Shown: piece after piece, positions 1 through 8,482 of the stretch
Layout: the number at the start of each line of letters is the position of its first letter
Numbering within the stretch: the stretch's first letter is position 1
Made by a program: the position numbers and the translations under genes
Source of the DNA: Streptomyces sp. WM6386
GTDB lineage: Bacteria; Actinomycetota; Actinomycetes; Streptomycetales; Streptomycetaceae
Assembly: GCF_000972385.1 (NCBI RefSeq)
Contig: NZ_JXTE01000037.1
Location: forward strand, 1 to 64,000
Reading direction: 5' to 3'
DNA: 64,000 nucleotides
The notes under the pieces: generated by a model
Told to the model about the DNA's origin: nothing
Databases searched by the model: none
Seen by the model: only the letters and a program-made list of their open reading frames with translations

Positions 1-200
1 CGAGGACGAGGCCCCGCCGTCCCGATCCCCACCCACCCGCAGGTGGCTGCGCCTGTCGATGCCGGTCCAGGTGTTTCAGCCCGTCCGGCGTTCGAGGACG
101 AGGCCCCGCCGTCCCGATCCCCACCCACCCGCAGGTGGCTGCGCCTGTCGATGCCGGTCCAGGTGTTTCAGCCCGTCCGGCGTTTGAGGACGAGGCCCTT
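1..200. repeat. Tandem 92-bp intergenic repeat, two full copies and a partial third
   Basis: Positions 1-92 and 93-184 are identical 92-bp units, and a third partial unit starts at 185 (TGAGGACGAGGCCC). The array probably continues left of the window, because the first unit begins at base 1. The core GAGGACGAG next to GTCCGGCGTT resembles an abundant Streptomyces intergenic repeat. No convincing gene covers it; the ORFs here are shadows of the repeat. Confidence 0.9.
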
Positions 201-215
201 CGGGCCGACGGGGGT

Positions 216-236
216 CCAGGGGGCGGCGCCCCCTGG
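216..236. terminator. Perfect GC hairpin downstream of the 92-bp repeats
   Basis: CCAGGGGGC (216-224) and GCCCCCTGG (228-236) form a 9-bp stem with a 3-base loop. It lies in the gene-free 1-380 stretch, and a hairpin of this type often follows the GAGGACGAG repeat in Streptomyces. It could stop transcription on either strand, but there is no T-run. Confidence 0.5.
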
Positions 237-327
237 AGGCGGGGTCGACGGGGCAGCAGCCCCTGGAGGGTGGGACGGGTAGGGGCGGCGGGGGCGAAAA
301 ACCACCCGCCCAGCCCCCCGCCCAGGT

Positions 328-363
328 AAAAAAGCGGCCCCGCCCGGCGATCCGGACGGGGCC
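328..363 (-). terminator. Intrinsic terminator of the malic enzyme gene
   Basis: Read on the minus strand, GGCCCCG (363-357) pairs with CGGGGCC (342-336), with an inner CCGG/CCGG stem. A run of six T follows (333-328). It lies 18 bases after the malic enzyme stop codon. Confidence 0.85.
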
Positions 364-380
364 ACCCACAGCTACCTGCC

Positions 381-1601
381 TCAGCGGCGGGCAACGCCTT
401 CCGCACGGGCCGCGGCCGCGACAGCCGCGGTAACGGCCGGAGCCACCCGCTCGTCGAACGGCGAGGGGATCACGTAGTCCGCCGCGAGGTCGTCACCGAC
501 GACCGCCGCCAACGCCTCCGCCGCCGCGATCTTCATGCCCTCGGTGATACGGGAGGCCCGCACCTGGAGCGCACCGGCGAAGATGCCCGGGAACGCGAGG
601 ACGTTGTTGATCTGGTTCGGGAAGTCGGAGCGGCCCGTGGCCACGACCGCCGCGTACTTGTGCGCGACGTCCGGGTGCACCTCGGGGTTCGGGTTGGCCA
701 TGGCGAAGACGAAGGCACCCTCCGCCATCGACGCCACCGCCTCCTCCGCCACCGTGCCGCCGGAGACGCCGATGAAGACATCGGCACCCTCCAGAGCGGC
801 CTCCAGGGACCCGGTGATGCCGGCCTTGTTGGTGAAGCCGGCGAGCTCCCGCTTGACCGGGGTCAGATCGTCCCGGTCCGCCGACACCACGCCCTTGCGG
901 TCGGCGACGGCGACGTCCCCGATCCCGGCGTCGACGAGGATCTTCGCGATGGCGACACCGGCCGCACCGGCGCCCGAGATGACCGCACGGAGCTCACCGA
1001 CCCCGCGCCCGGTCAGCCGCGCGGCGTTGCGCAGGGCGGCGAGGGTCACGACGGCCGTGCCGTGCTGGTCGTCGTGGAAGATCGGGATGTCGAGGGCTTC
1101 CTGGAGACGCTTCTCGATCTCGAAGCACCGGGGCGCCGAGATGTCCTCCAGGTTGACGCCGCCGAAGGAGGGGGCGAGCCGGACCACGGTCTCGACGATC
1201 TCGTCGACGTCCGTGCAGGCCAGCGCGATCGGCACCGCGTCGACGCCACCGAACTGCTTGAAGAGGATGGCCTTGCCTTCCATGACCGGAAGGGAGGCCT
1301 CGGGCCCGATGTCACCGAGTCCGAGCACGGCCGTGCCGTCCGTGACGACGGCGACGACGGAGGACTTCCACGTGTAGTCGTGGACGAGGTCGGGCTGCTC
1401 GGCGATGGCGCTGCACACCTTCGCCACGCCGGGCGTGTACGCGAGGGACAGGTCGTCCTTGTCGCGGATCGGCACGGTGGCCTGCACAGCCATCTTGCCG
1501 CCGCGATGCAGCGCGAACGCGGGATCGAAGGAATCGAGGGGCTCCGCCCCGTCCTGGCCCGTACCGCTGTCGCTGCGAGGATTGACGATCTCCGCTGCCA
1601 C
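381..1601 (-). CDS. NAD(P)-dependent malic enzyme
   Basis: This 406-aa protein is a short, bacterial-type malic enzyme that decarboxylates malate to pyruvate, linking the TCA cycle to pyruvate and NAD(P)H supply. The N-terminal malic domain carries LAYTPGVAKV and the metal-site region IFHDDQHGTA; the Rossmann domain carries the dinucleotide loop SGAGAAGVA, and MANPNPEV follows near the C-terminus. The length matches the single-domain MaeB type without the phosphotransacetylase extension. Translation starts at GTG 1601, with AAGGGG about 8 bases upstream. It is monocistronic, divergent from the amino-acid importer, and ends at an intrinsic terminator. Cofactor preference (NAD or NADP) cannot be read from the sequence. 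Confidence 0.93.
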   Translation of the reverse strand: MAAEIVNPRSDSGTGQDGAEPLDSFDPAFALHRGGKMAVQATVPIRDKDDLSLAYTPGVAKVCSAIAEQPDLVHDYTWKSSVVAVVTDGTAVLGLGDIGPEASLPVMEGKAILFKQFGGVDAVPIALACTDVDEIVETVVRLAPSFGGVNLEDISAPRCFEIEKRLQEALDIPIFHDDQHGTAVVTLAALRNAARLTGRGVGELRAVISGAGAAGVAIAKILVDAGIGDVAVADRKGVVSADRDDLTPVKRELAGFTNKAGITGSLEAALEGADVFIGVSGGTVAEEAVASMAEGAFVFAMANPNPEVHPDVAHKYAAVVATGRSDFPNQINNVLAFPGIFAGALQVRASRITEGMKIAAAEALAAVVGDDLAADYVIPSPFDERVAPAVTAAVAAAARAEGVARR

Positions 1602-2215
1602 TTGTTCTACCCCTTAGATATTCATGGTTTGAGGGTGGCCACTCCTGGTTGAGAAGTGGGCGGGCACCGCGTACGACCCTGTCGGTGATGCGTATGGGTC
1701 GTGCGCGACGGGCGCGCCGCACACGCGCCCTGAGCCCCGGATGAGGGGTGTAAAGAACCTTCTTACCGGACGGACGGCACCTGCGACGAGTCCATAAGTG
1801 CAAGGTCACATGACGGACCTTGTGGGCCACAGACCAGTGACATGAATCATGGTCAAATATGTGGACTCATCCTCGATTGCCTCTTGACGAGGACTTGAAC
1901 AGCGGACCCGGACGTCAAGGCCACGCTCGCATCCTGAGATGCGCCGAAGATCCTCCGGCCGGAAGGACAGATTCCCGCAGAAGGTGCGGCCGTGATGTCC
2001 GACCTGATGCGGTTCGGGGGTCACCCGTTATCCGATTTTGACATGGCTGGCCCCCTGAATGGTCCAGTCCGAATGGCAAGATGCCCTAATCACACGAGGT
2101 CGCGACACTCGAAGGCGTGTGCTCTCGTCGACCTGAGAAACCAAGGCATCCGTCGACCCCGTCGGCAGATGCCCGCCCCATCGGCAACTCCACCCATCCG
2201 CCGGAGGAACCCAAA
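1602..2215. promoter_or_regulatory. Divergent intergenic region with three palindromes
   Basis: This 614-bp gap separates the malic enzyme and amino-acid importer genes and must hold both promoters. It contains AAGAA-CC-TTCTT (1753-1764), CAAGGTC-N8-GACCTTG (1801-1822), and GACCA-N13-TGGTC (1832-1854) with CATGA-A-TCATG nested inside. A TTGACA hexamer is at 2038-2043, but I could not pair it with a clear -10. No credible small gene is visible. Confidence 0.6.
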
Positions 2216-3175
2216 ATGACCGCAAGCTCCCGTCGTACGACCGCCGCGCGCTCCAGGACTGCCGCGGTAGGCGCGATCGCGGTCGCAGGCGCCCTGCTTC
2301 TCACCGGTTGCGGTGACCAGACCAAGGACAACGGTTCGGACAGCTCCGACGCCGCCTCGACGTCCTCTGCTCCGCTGGCCGACAAGCTGCCCAAGGAGAT
2401 CCGCGACAAGGGCGTCATCAAGGTCGGTTCGGACATCGCTTACGCGCCGGTCGAGTTCAAGGACGACTCCGGCAAGACGGTCGGTATCGACCCGGACATC
2501 GCGGCCGCCCTGGGCAAGCAGCTGGGGGTGACGTTCGAGTTCGAGAACGGCACCTTCGACACACTGATCACGGGCCTGCGCTCCGACCGGTACGACATCG
2601 CCATGTCCGCGATGACCGACACCAAGGACCGCCAGGAGGGCGTCGACTCCGAGACCGGCAAGAAGGTCGGTGAGGGCGTCGACTTCGTGGACTACTTCAC
2701 CGCCGGTGTCTCGATCTACACCCAGAAGGGCAAGAACACCGACATCAAGACCTGGGCCGACCTGTGCGGCCGCAAGCTCGTGGTGCAGCGCGGCTCGGTC
2801 TCCGAGGACCTCGCCAAGGCCGAGGCCAAGAAGTGCCCGAGCGGCAAGAAGCTGGCCCTCGAGTCGTTCGACAACGACCAGCAGGCCCAGACCCGGCTGC
2901 GTGCGGGCGGCGCCGACGCCGGCTCCTCCGACTTCCCGGTGGCGGCGTACGCGGTCGCCCACTCCGGCGGCGGCAAGGACTTCCAGCTCGTCGGCGAGCA
3001 GGTCGAGGCCGCCCCGTACGGCATCGCGGTGGCCAAGGGCGACACCCAGCTGCGTGACGCCCTCCAGGCCGCCCTGGACGCGATCATCGCGAACGGCGAG
3101 TACGAGAAGGTCATGAAGAAGTGGGGCGTCGAGGACGGCTCCGTGACCAAGGCCACCGTCAACGGCGGCAAGTGA
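2216..3175 (+). CDS. Amino-acid ABC transporter substrate-binding lipoprotein
   Basis: This 319-aa extracytoplasmic binding protein belongs to the polar amino-acid (SBP_bac_3) family and captures a substrate, probably glutamate/glutamine-like or basic, for the permease and ATPase that follow. Its N-terminus has an Arg-rich region, a hydrophobic core and the lipobox LLTGC with lipidated Cys32. The mature part shows the family's VIKVGSDIAYAPVEF opening and an acidic IDPDIAAALG stretch. Start ATG 2216 has GGAGGAAC upstream; a longer frame from 2117 lacks a ribosome-binding site and would spoil the signal peptide. It is the first gene of a three-gene importer operon. Confidence 0.93.
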   Translation: MTASSRRTTAARSRTAAVGAIAVAGALLLTGCGDQTKDNGSDSSDAASTSSAPLADKLPKEIRDKGVIKVGSDIAYAPVEFKDDSGKTVGIDPDIAAALGKQLGVTFEFENGTFDTLITGLRSDRYDIAMSAMTDTKDRQEGVDSETGKKVGEGVDFVDYFTAGVSIYTQKGKNTDIKTWADLCGRKLVVQRGSVSEDLAKAEAKKCPSGKKLALESFDNDQQAQTRLRAGGADAGSSDFPVAAYAVAHSGGGKDFQLVGEQVEAAPYGIAVAKGDTQLRDALQAALDAIIANGEYEKVMKKWGVEDGSVTKATVNGGK

Positions 3176-3207
3176 CCGCGGACCGCGGGCACTGAAAGGC
3201 AACATCC

Positions 3208-4155
3208 GTGACTGCTGACATCGACAAGACGGACGGGCCGGCGGACACCCCGCCGGCCGGCCCGGAGGCCATCAAGGCGATCCCCGTCCGCCACTACGGG
3301 CGGTACATCTCCGCGGTGGTCGCGCTCGCCGCGCTGGGCGCCATCGTCTACGCGTTCTCCCAGGGCAGGATCAACTGGGGCGCGATCCCGGACTACTTCT
3401 TCAACGACCGCATCCTCAGCGGCGTGGGCAAGACGCTTCTGCTCACGGTGCTGTGCATGCTCATCGGCATCGTCGGCGGCATCCTGCTGGCGGTGATGCG
3501 CCTGTCGAAGAACCCGGTGACCTCGTCCATCGCGTGGTTCTACATCTGGTTCTTCCGCGGCACCCCGGTCCTGGTCCAGCTCATCGTCTGGTTCAACCTG
3601 GGCCTGGTCTTCGAGTACATCAACCTCGGGCCGGTCTACAAGGACGAGTGGTCGCAGTTCATGACCCCGTTCCTGACGGCCCTGCTCGGCCTCGGCCTCA
3701 ACGAGGCGGCGTACATGGCGGAGATCTGCCGCGCCGGCCTGCTGGCCGTCGACGAGGGCCAGACGGAGGCGTCGCACGCGCTGGGCATGAGTCATGCCAA
3801 GACGCTGCGCCGGATCGTCATCCCGCAGGCGATGCGCGTGATCGTGCCGCCCACGGGCAACGAGGTCATCAACATGCTGAAGACGACCTCGCTGGTGTCC
3901 GTCGTCCAGTACTCGGAGCTGCTCCGCGTCGCCCAGGACATCGGCCAGACCTCCGGCGCCCCGGCCGAGATGCTGTTCCTCGCCGCGGCCTGGTACCTCG
4001 TGCTGACCTCGGTCTTCAGCGTCGGCCAGTACTACCTGGAGCGGTACTACGCACGCGGCTCCAGCCGCAGCCTGCCGGCGACGCCGATGCAGAAGATCAG
4101 GGCGAACCTGCTGTCCCTGTCGAACCGTTCCTCGTCGGCGGGAGGCACCGCATGA
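3208..4155 (+). CDS. Amino-acid ABC transporter permease
   Basis: The 315-aa membrane permease is of the HisM/GltK type. It has several hydrophobic segments from about residue 30, and the EAA loop that contacts the ATPase at [31 protein letters not shown] is the usual conserved block of polar amino-acid permeases. The start is GTG 3208, 32 bases after the binding-protein stop, and the end overlaps the ATPase start by four bases (ATGA), indicating coupled translation. It probably forms a homodimer, since no second permease gene is present. Confidence 0.93.
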   Translation: MTADIDKTDGPADTPPAGPEAIKAIPVRHYGRYISAVVALAALGAIVYAFSQGRINWGAIPDYFFNDRILSGVGKTLLLTVLCMLIGIVGGILLAVMRLSKNPVTSSIAWFYIWFFRGTPVLVQLIVWFNLGLVFEYINLGPVYKDEWSQFMTPFLTALLGLGLNEAAYMAEICRAGLLAVDEGQTEASHALGMSHAKTLRRIVIPQAMRVIVPPTGNEVINMLKTTSLVSVVQYSELLRVAQDIGQTSGAPAEMLFLAAAWYLVLTSVFSVGQYYLERYYARGSSRSLPATPMQKIRANLLSLSNRSSSAGGTA

Positions 4156-4913
4156 CCGCCATGGTGAAGTCCGAGGGCGTCCACAAGTCCTTCGGCCTGG
4201 TCGAGGTCCTGAAGGGCATCGATCTGGAAGTGCAGTCCGGCGAGGTGTTCTGCCTCATCGGCCCCTCCGGCTCCGGCAAGTCGACCTTCCTGCGGTGCAT
4301 CAACCACCTGGAGAAGATCAACGCCGGGCGGCTGTACGTCGACGGCGAGCTGGTCGGCTATCGCCAGAAGGGCGACAAGCTGTACGAGCTCAAGGACAGC
4401 GAGGTCGCGCTGAAGCGCCGGGACATCGGCATGGTGTTCCAGCGGTTCAACCTGTTCCCGCACATGACGGCCGCCGAGAACATCATCGAGGCGCCGGTCC
4501 AGGTCAAGGGCGTGAGCAGGGCCCAGGCCAGGGAACGGGCGCGGGAGCTGCTCGACCGGGTCGGGCTGGCCGACAAGGTCGACAGCTACCCCTCGCAGCT
4601 CTCCGGCGGCCAGCAGCAGCGCGTCGCCATCGCCCGGGCCCTTGCCATGGACCCGAAGCTGATGCTCTTCGACGAGCCCACCTCGGCCCTCGACCCGGAG
4701 CTGGTCGGTGACGTCCTCGACGTCATGCGCGACCTGGCCGAGTCCGGCATGACGATGATCGTCGTCACCCACGAGATGGGCTTCGCCCGCGAGGTCGGCG
4801 ACAGCCTGGTCTTCATGGACGGCGGCGTGGTGGTCGAGTCCGGCAACCCGCGTGACGTCCTGACGAACCCTCAGCACGAGCGGACGCAGGCGTTCCTGTC
4901 GAAGGTGCTGTAG
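4152..4913 (+). CDS. Amino-acid ABC transporter ATP-binding protein
   Basis: The 253-aa ATPase powers the importer. Walker A is GPSGSGKST (residues 37-45), the signature is LSGGQQQR (150-157), Walker B is LMLFDEP near 170-176, the D-loop is SALD, and the switch histidine lies in VVTHEMG. These match the GlnQ/HisP family. A short insertion near residues 68-85 ([16 protein letters not shown]) precedes the Q-loop. ATG 4152 overlaps the permease stop, which rules out the longer frame starting at 3453. A strong terminator follows. Confidence 0.95.
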   Translation: MTAMVKSEGVHKSFGLVEVLKGIDLEVQSGEVFCLIGPSGSGKSTFLRCINHLEKINAGRLYVDGELVGYRQKGDKLYELKDSEVALKRRDIGMVFQRFNLFPHMTAAENIIEAPVQVKGVSRAQARERARELLDRVGLADKVDSYPSQLSGGQQQRVAIARALAMDPKLMLFDEPTSALDPELVGDVLDVMRDLAESGMTMIVVTHEMGFAREVGDSLVFMDGGVVVESGNPRDVLTNPQHERTQAFLSKVL

Positions 4914-4927
4914 CGGCGCTACGACGT

Positions 4928-4964
4928 GAAAGGGGCGGTACGAGAATCCCGTACCGCCCCTTTC
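4928..4964. terminator. Bidirectional terminator between importer operon and methyltransferase
   Basis: A 15-bp perfect inverted repeat (4928-4942 with 4950-4964) has a 7-base loop. The outer pairs are GAAA/TTTC, so a short A or T tract sits on each side. It separates convergent genes ending at 4913 and 4972. Confidence 0.9.
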
Positions 4965-4971
4965 GCATGCG

Positions 4972-5730
4972 CTACTTCACCGCGAGCAGCAACGTGTCCG
5001 AAGGCGAGCACCACACCGGGCGCGCCTCCCCGAAGCCCTTCTCACGCAGTACACGCGCGTGCCATGCGGCGGAGGGCATGTCGCCGTCGGCGTGGTCGCC
5101 GTAGATCTCGAAGCGGCGGGCGGTGGGCTCGGCGAGGACGGGGTCGTTGGCGGCGACCTGCCACCATTCGGACCAGTCGAGGGCGCCGTCGCGTTTGGCC
5201 TGATCCATGCGGGTGTGGCGCTGGGCGCGTTCGGCCGCGTTGATCCGGGGCGTGGTGTCGTCGATCATGTGGTCCGCGTTCATGAAGAGACCGCCGTCGC
5301 GGACCAGGCCCGCGACCTGACCGTAGAGGGCCGCGAGGGGTTCGCTGTGCAGCCAGTGCAGGGCCGTGGCGGTCAGGACGGCGTCGTACGACTCGTAGGG
5401 CAGCTTCGTCGGCCAGTTGGAGTCCTTGAGGTCGGCCGTCACGAAGGTGACCCGCTCGTCGGCCGCGAAGGTGCCCTCGGCGATGGCGAGGAGCGCCGGG
5501 TCGAGGTCGACCCCGGTGCTGACGGCCTCCGGGAACCGGGCGAGCAGCCGGGCCGTGATACTTCCCGTGCCGCACGCGAGATCCAGTACCCGGGGGCGGG
5601 GTCCGACGAGGGCCTCGACCATGTCGAGCATGATCCGGAAGCGCTCCTCCCGGTCGGGCATGTACCACTCCTGCTGCCGGTCCCAGCTCTCCTGCCAGGC
5701 TAGCCAGTCGGTTCCGGTACTCGTCGTCAT
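4972..5730 (-). CDS. Class I SAM-dependent methyltransferase
   Basis: The 252-aa protein has the methyltransferase fold: SAM-binding motif I VLDLACGTGSI near residue 48, an acidic motif GVDLDPALL about 20 residues later, and the ALHWLH region typical of Methyltransf_11/25 proteins. The acceptor cannot be predicted from sequence. Start ATG 5730 is preceded by GAGGGGGCTCCC; an in-frame ATG at 5751 is possible but lacks a good ribosome-binding site. It stands alone, convergent with the amino-acid importer and divergent from the CGNR gene. Confidence 0.85.
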   Translation of the reverse strand: MTTSTGTDWLAWQESWDRQQEWYMPDREERFRIMLDMVEALVGPRPRVLDLACGTGSITARLLARFPEAVSTGVDLDPALLAIAEGTFAADERVTFVTADLKDSNWPTKLPYESYDAVLTATALHWLHSEPLAALYGQVAGLVRDGGLFMNADHMIDDTTPRINAAERAQRHTRMDQAKRDGALDWSEWWQVAANDPVLAEPTARRFEIYGDHADGDMPSAAWHARVLREKGFGEARPVWCSPSDTLLLAVK

Positions 5731-5832
5731 GGGAGCCCCCTCTTCGAACATATGCGTAATACCCTGGAAGCACGATCAGCTGTTACCGACCGATCGCACG
5801 ACGACGATAGAACGCCTCCGTAAGGACTACAA

Positions 5833-6462
5833 GTGGAACTGGCCTATTACTCGGACTATGCCGTGCGTCTCGTCAACACCGAGGACCCGGCCCGGGGCAA
5901 GGACTCGCTCACCTCGGTCGAGGCCGTTCGCGAGCTGTTCGGCGCCAGCCAGGACGCGGGCCGGCGCGCCACCGAGGCCGACGTCAGCCGCTTCCGCTCG
6001 GTCCGCGGACGGCTGAGGGCGGTCTTCGAGGCCGCGGACGACGGCGACGAGAGCCTGGCGGTGAACCTGCTGAACTCACTCCTCCTCGAGTTCCCGGTGA
6101 GCCCGCAGATCTCCGGGCACGACCACCGCGACGACGACGGCCGCCCCTTGTGGCACATGCACCTGTCGGACCACCCGTCCAACGCGACCGCCGGCTACGC
6201 GGCCATCGCCGCGATGGGCCTCGCCTTCCACCTCACGGAGTACGGCGTGGACCGCCTCGGCCTGTGCGAGGCGTCGCCCTGCCGCAACGCCTATCTGGAC
6301 ACGTCCACGAACCGCTCCCGGCGCTACTGCTCCGACCGCTGCGCCACCCGCGCCAACGTGGCCGCCTACCGCGCCCGCAAGCGCCTGGAGGCCGACCGGT
6401 CGGAGAAGACGGGCCTGGCGCACGACAGCGCCCAGCGCGCGACGGCCAACGGCGAGCGCTGA
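5833..6462 (+). CDS. CGNR/ABATE-type zinc-finger protein
   Basis: The 209-aa protein fits the ABATE plus CGNR zinc-finger family, which is thought to act as stress-linked transcription regulators. The N-terminal ABATE-like part covers about residues 1-140. The C-terminal finger is CEASPCRNAYLD with a second pair YCSDRC; the family's eponymous CGNR is replaced here by CATR, followed by the basic tail YRARKR. The start is GTG 5833 with AAGGA upstream. Its last 97 bases overlap the convergent sodX reading frame. Confidence 0.8.
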   Translation: MELAYYSDYAVRLVNTEDPARGKDSLTSVEAVRELFGASQDAGRRATEADVSRFRSVRGRLRAVFEAADDGDESLAVNLLNSLLLEFPVSPQISGHDHRDDDGRPLWHMHLSDHPSNATAGYAAIAAMGLAFHLTEYGVDRLGLCEASPCRNAYLDTSTNRSRRYCSDRCATRANVAAYRARKRLEADRSEKTGLAHDSAQRATANGER

Positions 6463-6800
6463 TCCGGCCTGCGCGGCCGGTACCTCAGACGCACCTTGCC
6501 CAGGACCAGCTCGACGGGCACGACCCCGTAATCCGTGCTGTCGCCGCCGGCGTACGCGTTGTCCCCGAGCACCCACCAGCCGCCCTCGCGGCGTTCCGCG
6601 GCCCGCTTGACGACCAGCAGGTCCTGCTGGAACGGATGCCGCAGGACGACCACGTCACCCGGCCGGATCCGGGCCCCGTACTGCACCACGAGCCGGTCCG
6701 CGTGGTGCAGCGTGGGCACCATCGACGGCCCGGTCACCTCGGCCGGCCCGAAGGGCAGGAGCGCACCCCTGTGTTCGGTCTCCTGCGACAGCTCCGGCAT
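6366..6800 (-). CDS. sodX: Nickel superoxide dismutase maturation protease SodX
   Basis: The 144-aa S26/S24-type peptidase removes the N-terminal propeptide of nickel SOD, exposing the histidine that ligates nickel. The dyad is Ser26 in GPSMVPTL and Lys65 in LLVVKRAAE, and GDNAYAGGDSTDYG is the signal-peptidase box. It has no membrane anchor, fitting cytoplasmic processing. Start ATG 6800 has GGGGAGG upstream; the longer upstream frame crosses the sodN leader. It is divergent from sodN, the usual Streptomyces arrangement. The stop at 6366 makes its C-terminus run 97 bases antisense into the CGNR gene. Confidence 0.92.
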   Translation of the reverse strand: MPELSQETEHRGALLPFGPAEVTGPSMVPTLHHADRLVVQYGARIRPGDVVVLRHPFQQDLLVVKRAAERREGGWWVLGDNAYAGGDSTDYGVVPVELVLGKVRLRYRPRRPDQRSPLAVARWALSCARPVFSDRSASRRLRAR

Positions 6801-6945
6801 CCCCGGCACCTCCCCTGTCCGTTCATCCACCAGTCTGATACCGACCCCGGACTTTTGTCCTAAGCCCATGGGGGCACTCGCGAAATCGCCTCTCCCAGGG
6901 AGTAATGTCGCACCTGAGAAGACGATCACGAGGAAGGAATGCTCC

Positions 6946-7341
6946 ATGCTTTCCCGCCTGTTTGCCCCCAAGGTCAAGGTCAGCGCACACTGCGACCTGC
7001 CCTGTGGTGTGTACGACCCGGCCCAGGCCCGCATCGAGGCGGAGTCGGTGAAGGCCGTGCAGGACAAGATGGCCGCCAACGACGACCCTCACTTCCAGGC
7101 TCGCGCCACCGTCATCAAGGAGCAGCGCGCCGAGCTCGCCAAGCACCACGTCTCGGTGCTCTGGAGCGACTACTTCAAGCCCCCGCACTTCGAGAAGTAC
7201 CCGGAGCTGCACCAGCTGGTCAACGACGCCCTGAAGGCCCTCTCGGCCGCCAAGGCGTCCACCGACCCGGCCACCGGCCAGAAGGCGCTGGACTACATCG
7301 CCCAGATCGACAAGATCTTCTGGGAGACCAAGAAGGCCTGA
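6946..7341 (+). CDS. sodN: Nickel-containing superoxide dismutase
   Basis: The 131-aa precursor of Ni-SOD converts superoxide to oxygen and peroxide in the cytoplasm. A 14-residue propeptide precedes the nickel hook HCDLPCGVY, in which His1, Cys2 and Cys6 of the mature protein bind nickel; mature length is 117, as in the family. Start ATG 6946 is preceded by AGGAAGGAATGCTCC. In S. coelicolor the nickel regulator Nur controls it indirectly, through a small RNA from the sodF mRNA 3' end that pairs with the sodN leader; whether that pairing site exists here was not tested. A strong terminator follows. Confidence 0.97.
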   Translation: MLSRLFAPKVKVSAHCDLPCGVYDPAQARIEAESVKAVQDKMAANDDPHFQARATVIKEQRAELAKHHVSVLWSDYFKPPHFEKYPELHQLVNDALKALSAAKASTDPATGQKALDYIAQIDKIFWETKKA

Positions 7342-7400
7342 CGCACAGTCAGCCGTCCGTGACCGGCGATCGGTGCACCATCGCGGGTCAGCGGAGATCT

Positions 7401-7436
7401 GAAGGGGTCCGGCCGAAGTTCTGGCCGGACCCCTTC
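7401..7436 (+). terminator. Terminator of sodN
   Basis: GAAGGGGTCCGGCC (7401-7414) pairs perfectly with GGCCGGACCCCTTC (7423-7436) around an 8-base loop, 60 bases after the sodN stop. Confidence 0.88.
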
Positions 7437-7471
7437 GGCGTTCGTCGGCGAGCAGCCAGAGCGAAGGAGTC

Positions 7472-8314
7472 GTGGTGTCCTGCCTCAAGCCCGTGTCCGG
7501 TACCGAACTCCCGATCTGCCGTACCTGCGGAGTGCAGTACGCCGCGCCCCGCGCCGACTGCCCGATCTGCCTGGACGAGCGGCAGTACGTCGGCTGGGAG
7601 GGCCAGCGCTGGACCAGCCTGGCCGAGTTGCGCGACAGCGGCCGCCGCGGGCAGCTGCGCGAGGAGGGGCCCGGTGTCGTCGGCGTCGGTGCGGAGCCGT
7701 CCGTGGCCATCGGGCAGCGGGCGCTGCTGCTGCGCTCACCGGCCGGGAACGTGCTGTGGGACTGCGTGGGCTACCTCGACGACGAACTCGCCGCCGAGGT
7801 CGAGGAGCTGGGCGGCATCAGCGCGATCGCCGTCAGCCATCCGCACTTCCACGGCGCGATGACGGAGTGGGGCCGGGCCTTCGACGCCCCCGTGTACGTC
7901 CACGCCGCCGACCGTGACTGGGTCGGCCACCCCGATCCGCTGATCGAGTACTGGTCGGGCGACATCCACCCGATCGCCCCCGGCATGACCCTGGTCAACG
8001 CGGGCACGCACTTCGCCGGCGGCACCGTGCTGCACTGGGCGGACGACCCCGAGGGGCGCGGTGCGCTGTTCAGCGGCGACATCTTCATGGTGGTGATGGA
8101 CCGGCGGTGGATCAGCTTCATGTACAGCATCCCCAACTTCATCCCGGAGCGGCCGCGGACCGTCCGGCGCGCGCTGAGGCTGGTCGAGCCGTTCGGCTTC
8201 GAGCGCATCTACGGGGCGTTCTGGGGACGGGTGGTCACCGCCGACGGGGCGGCCGCGGTGCGGCGTTCGGCGGAGCGGTATCTGCGTTTCGCGCTGGACG
8301 ACGGTGAAGGGTGA
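7472..8314 (+). CDS. MBL-fold hydrolase-like protein with N-terminal zinc ribbon
   Basis: The 280-aa protein begins with two Cys pairs (CRTCG, CPIC) that look like a zinc ribbon, followed by a metallo-beta-lactamase-like fold. The usual HxHxDH motif appears as SHPHFHGAM, so the metal-site Asp is absent; HYADP-type residues and LFSGDIF later in the chain support the fold. Substrate and activity are unknown. Start GTG 7472 has GAAGGAG upstream. It is flanked by terminators or a long leader on both sides and appears to be transcribed alone. Confidence 0.75.
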   Translation: MVSCLKPVSGTELPICRTCGVQYAAPRADCPICLDERQYVGWEGQRWTSLAELRDSGRRGQLREEGPGVVGVGAEPSVAIGQRALLLRSPAGNVLWDCVGYLDDELAAEVEELGGISAIAVSHPHFHGAMTEWGRAFDAPVYVHAADRDWVGHPDPLIEYWSGDIHPIAPGMTLVNAGTHFAGGTVLHWADDPEGRGALFSGDIFMVVMDRRWISFMYSIPNFIPERPRTVRRALRLVEPFGFERIYGAFWGRVVTADGAAAVRRSAERYLRFALDDGEG

Positions 8315-8373
8315 CACAGATCACCCGAGACCCTCGCTCATAATTGCCCGCCTCATGAGGAATTGACGTTCTA

Positions 8374-8406
8374 TCGGGCGCTTGTGTTCCGCTGTCGGGC
8401 GCTTGT
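8374..8406. promoter_or_regulatory. Two direct repeats spaced 21 bp upstream of the PGRP amidase
   Basis: TCGGGCGCTTGT occurs identically at 8374-8385 and 8395-8406. The 21-bp period is two helical turns, which would place two protein copies on one DNA face. They lie about 77-109 bp before the amidase start. The regulator is unknown. Confidence 0.5.
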
Positions 8407-8482
8407 CTTCCCCATACCTTTCCCTTGGCAACACATCTGTGATGCCACTGGGGGCACTGTGACGAAAGGTGTGCGCGTCGAC

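Noticed and set aside
2038..2090. Complete sigma-70-type promoter for the amino-acid importer
   Set aside because: TTGACA at 2038 has no acceptable -10 hexamer at 16-19 bp, so only the -35-like hexamer is noted.
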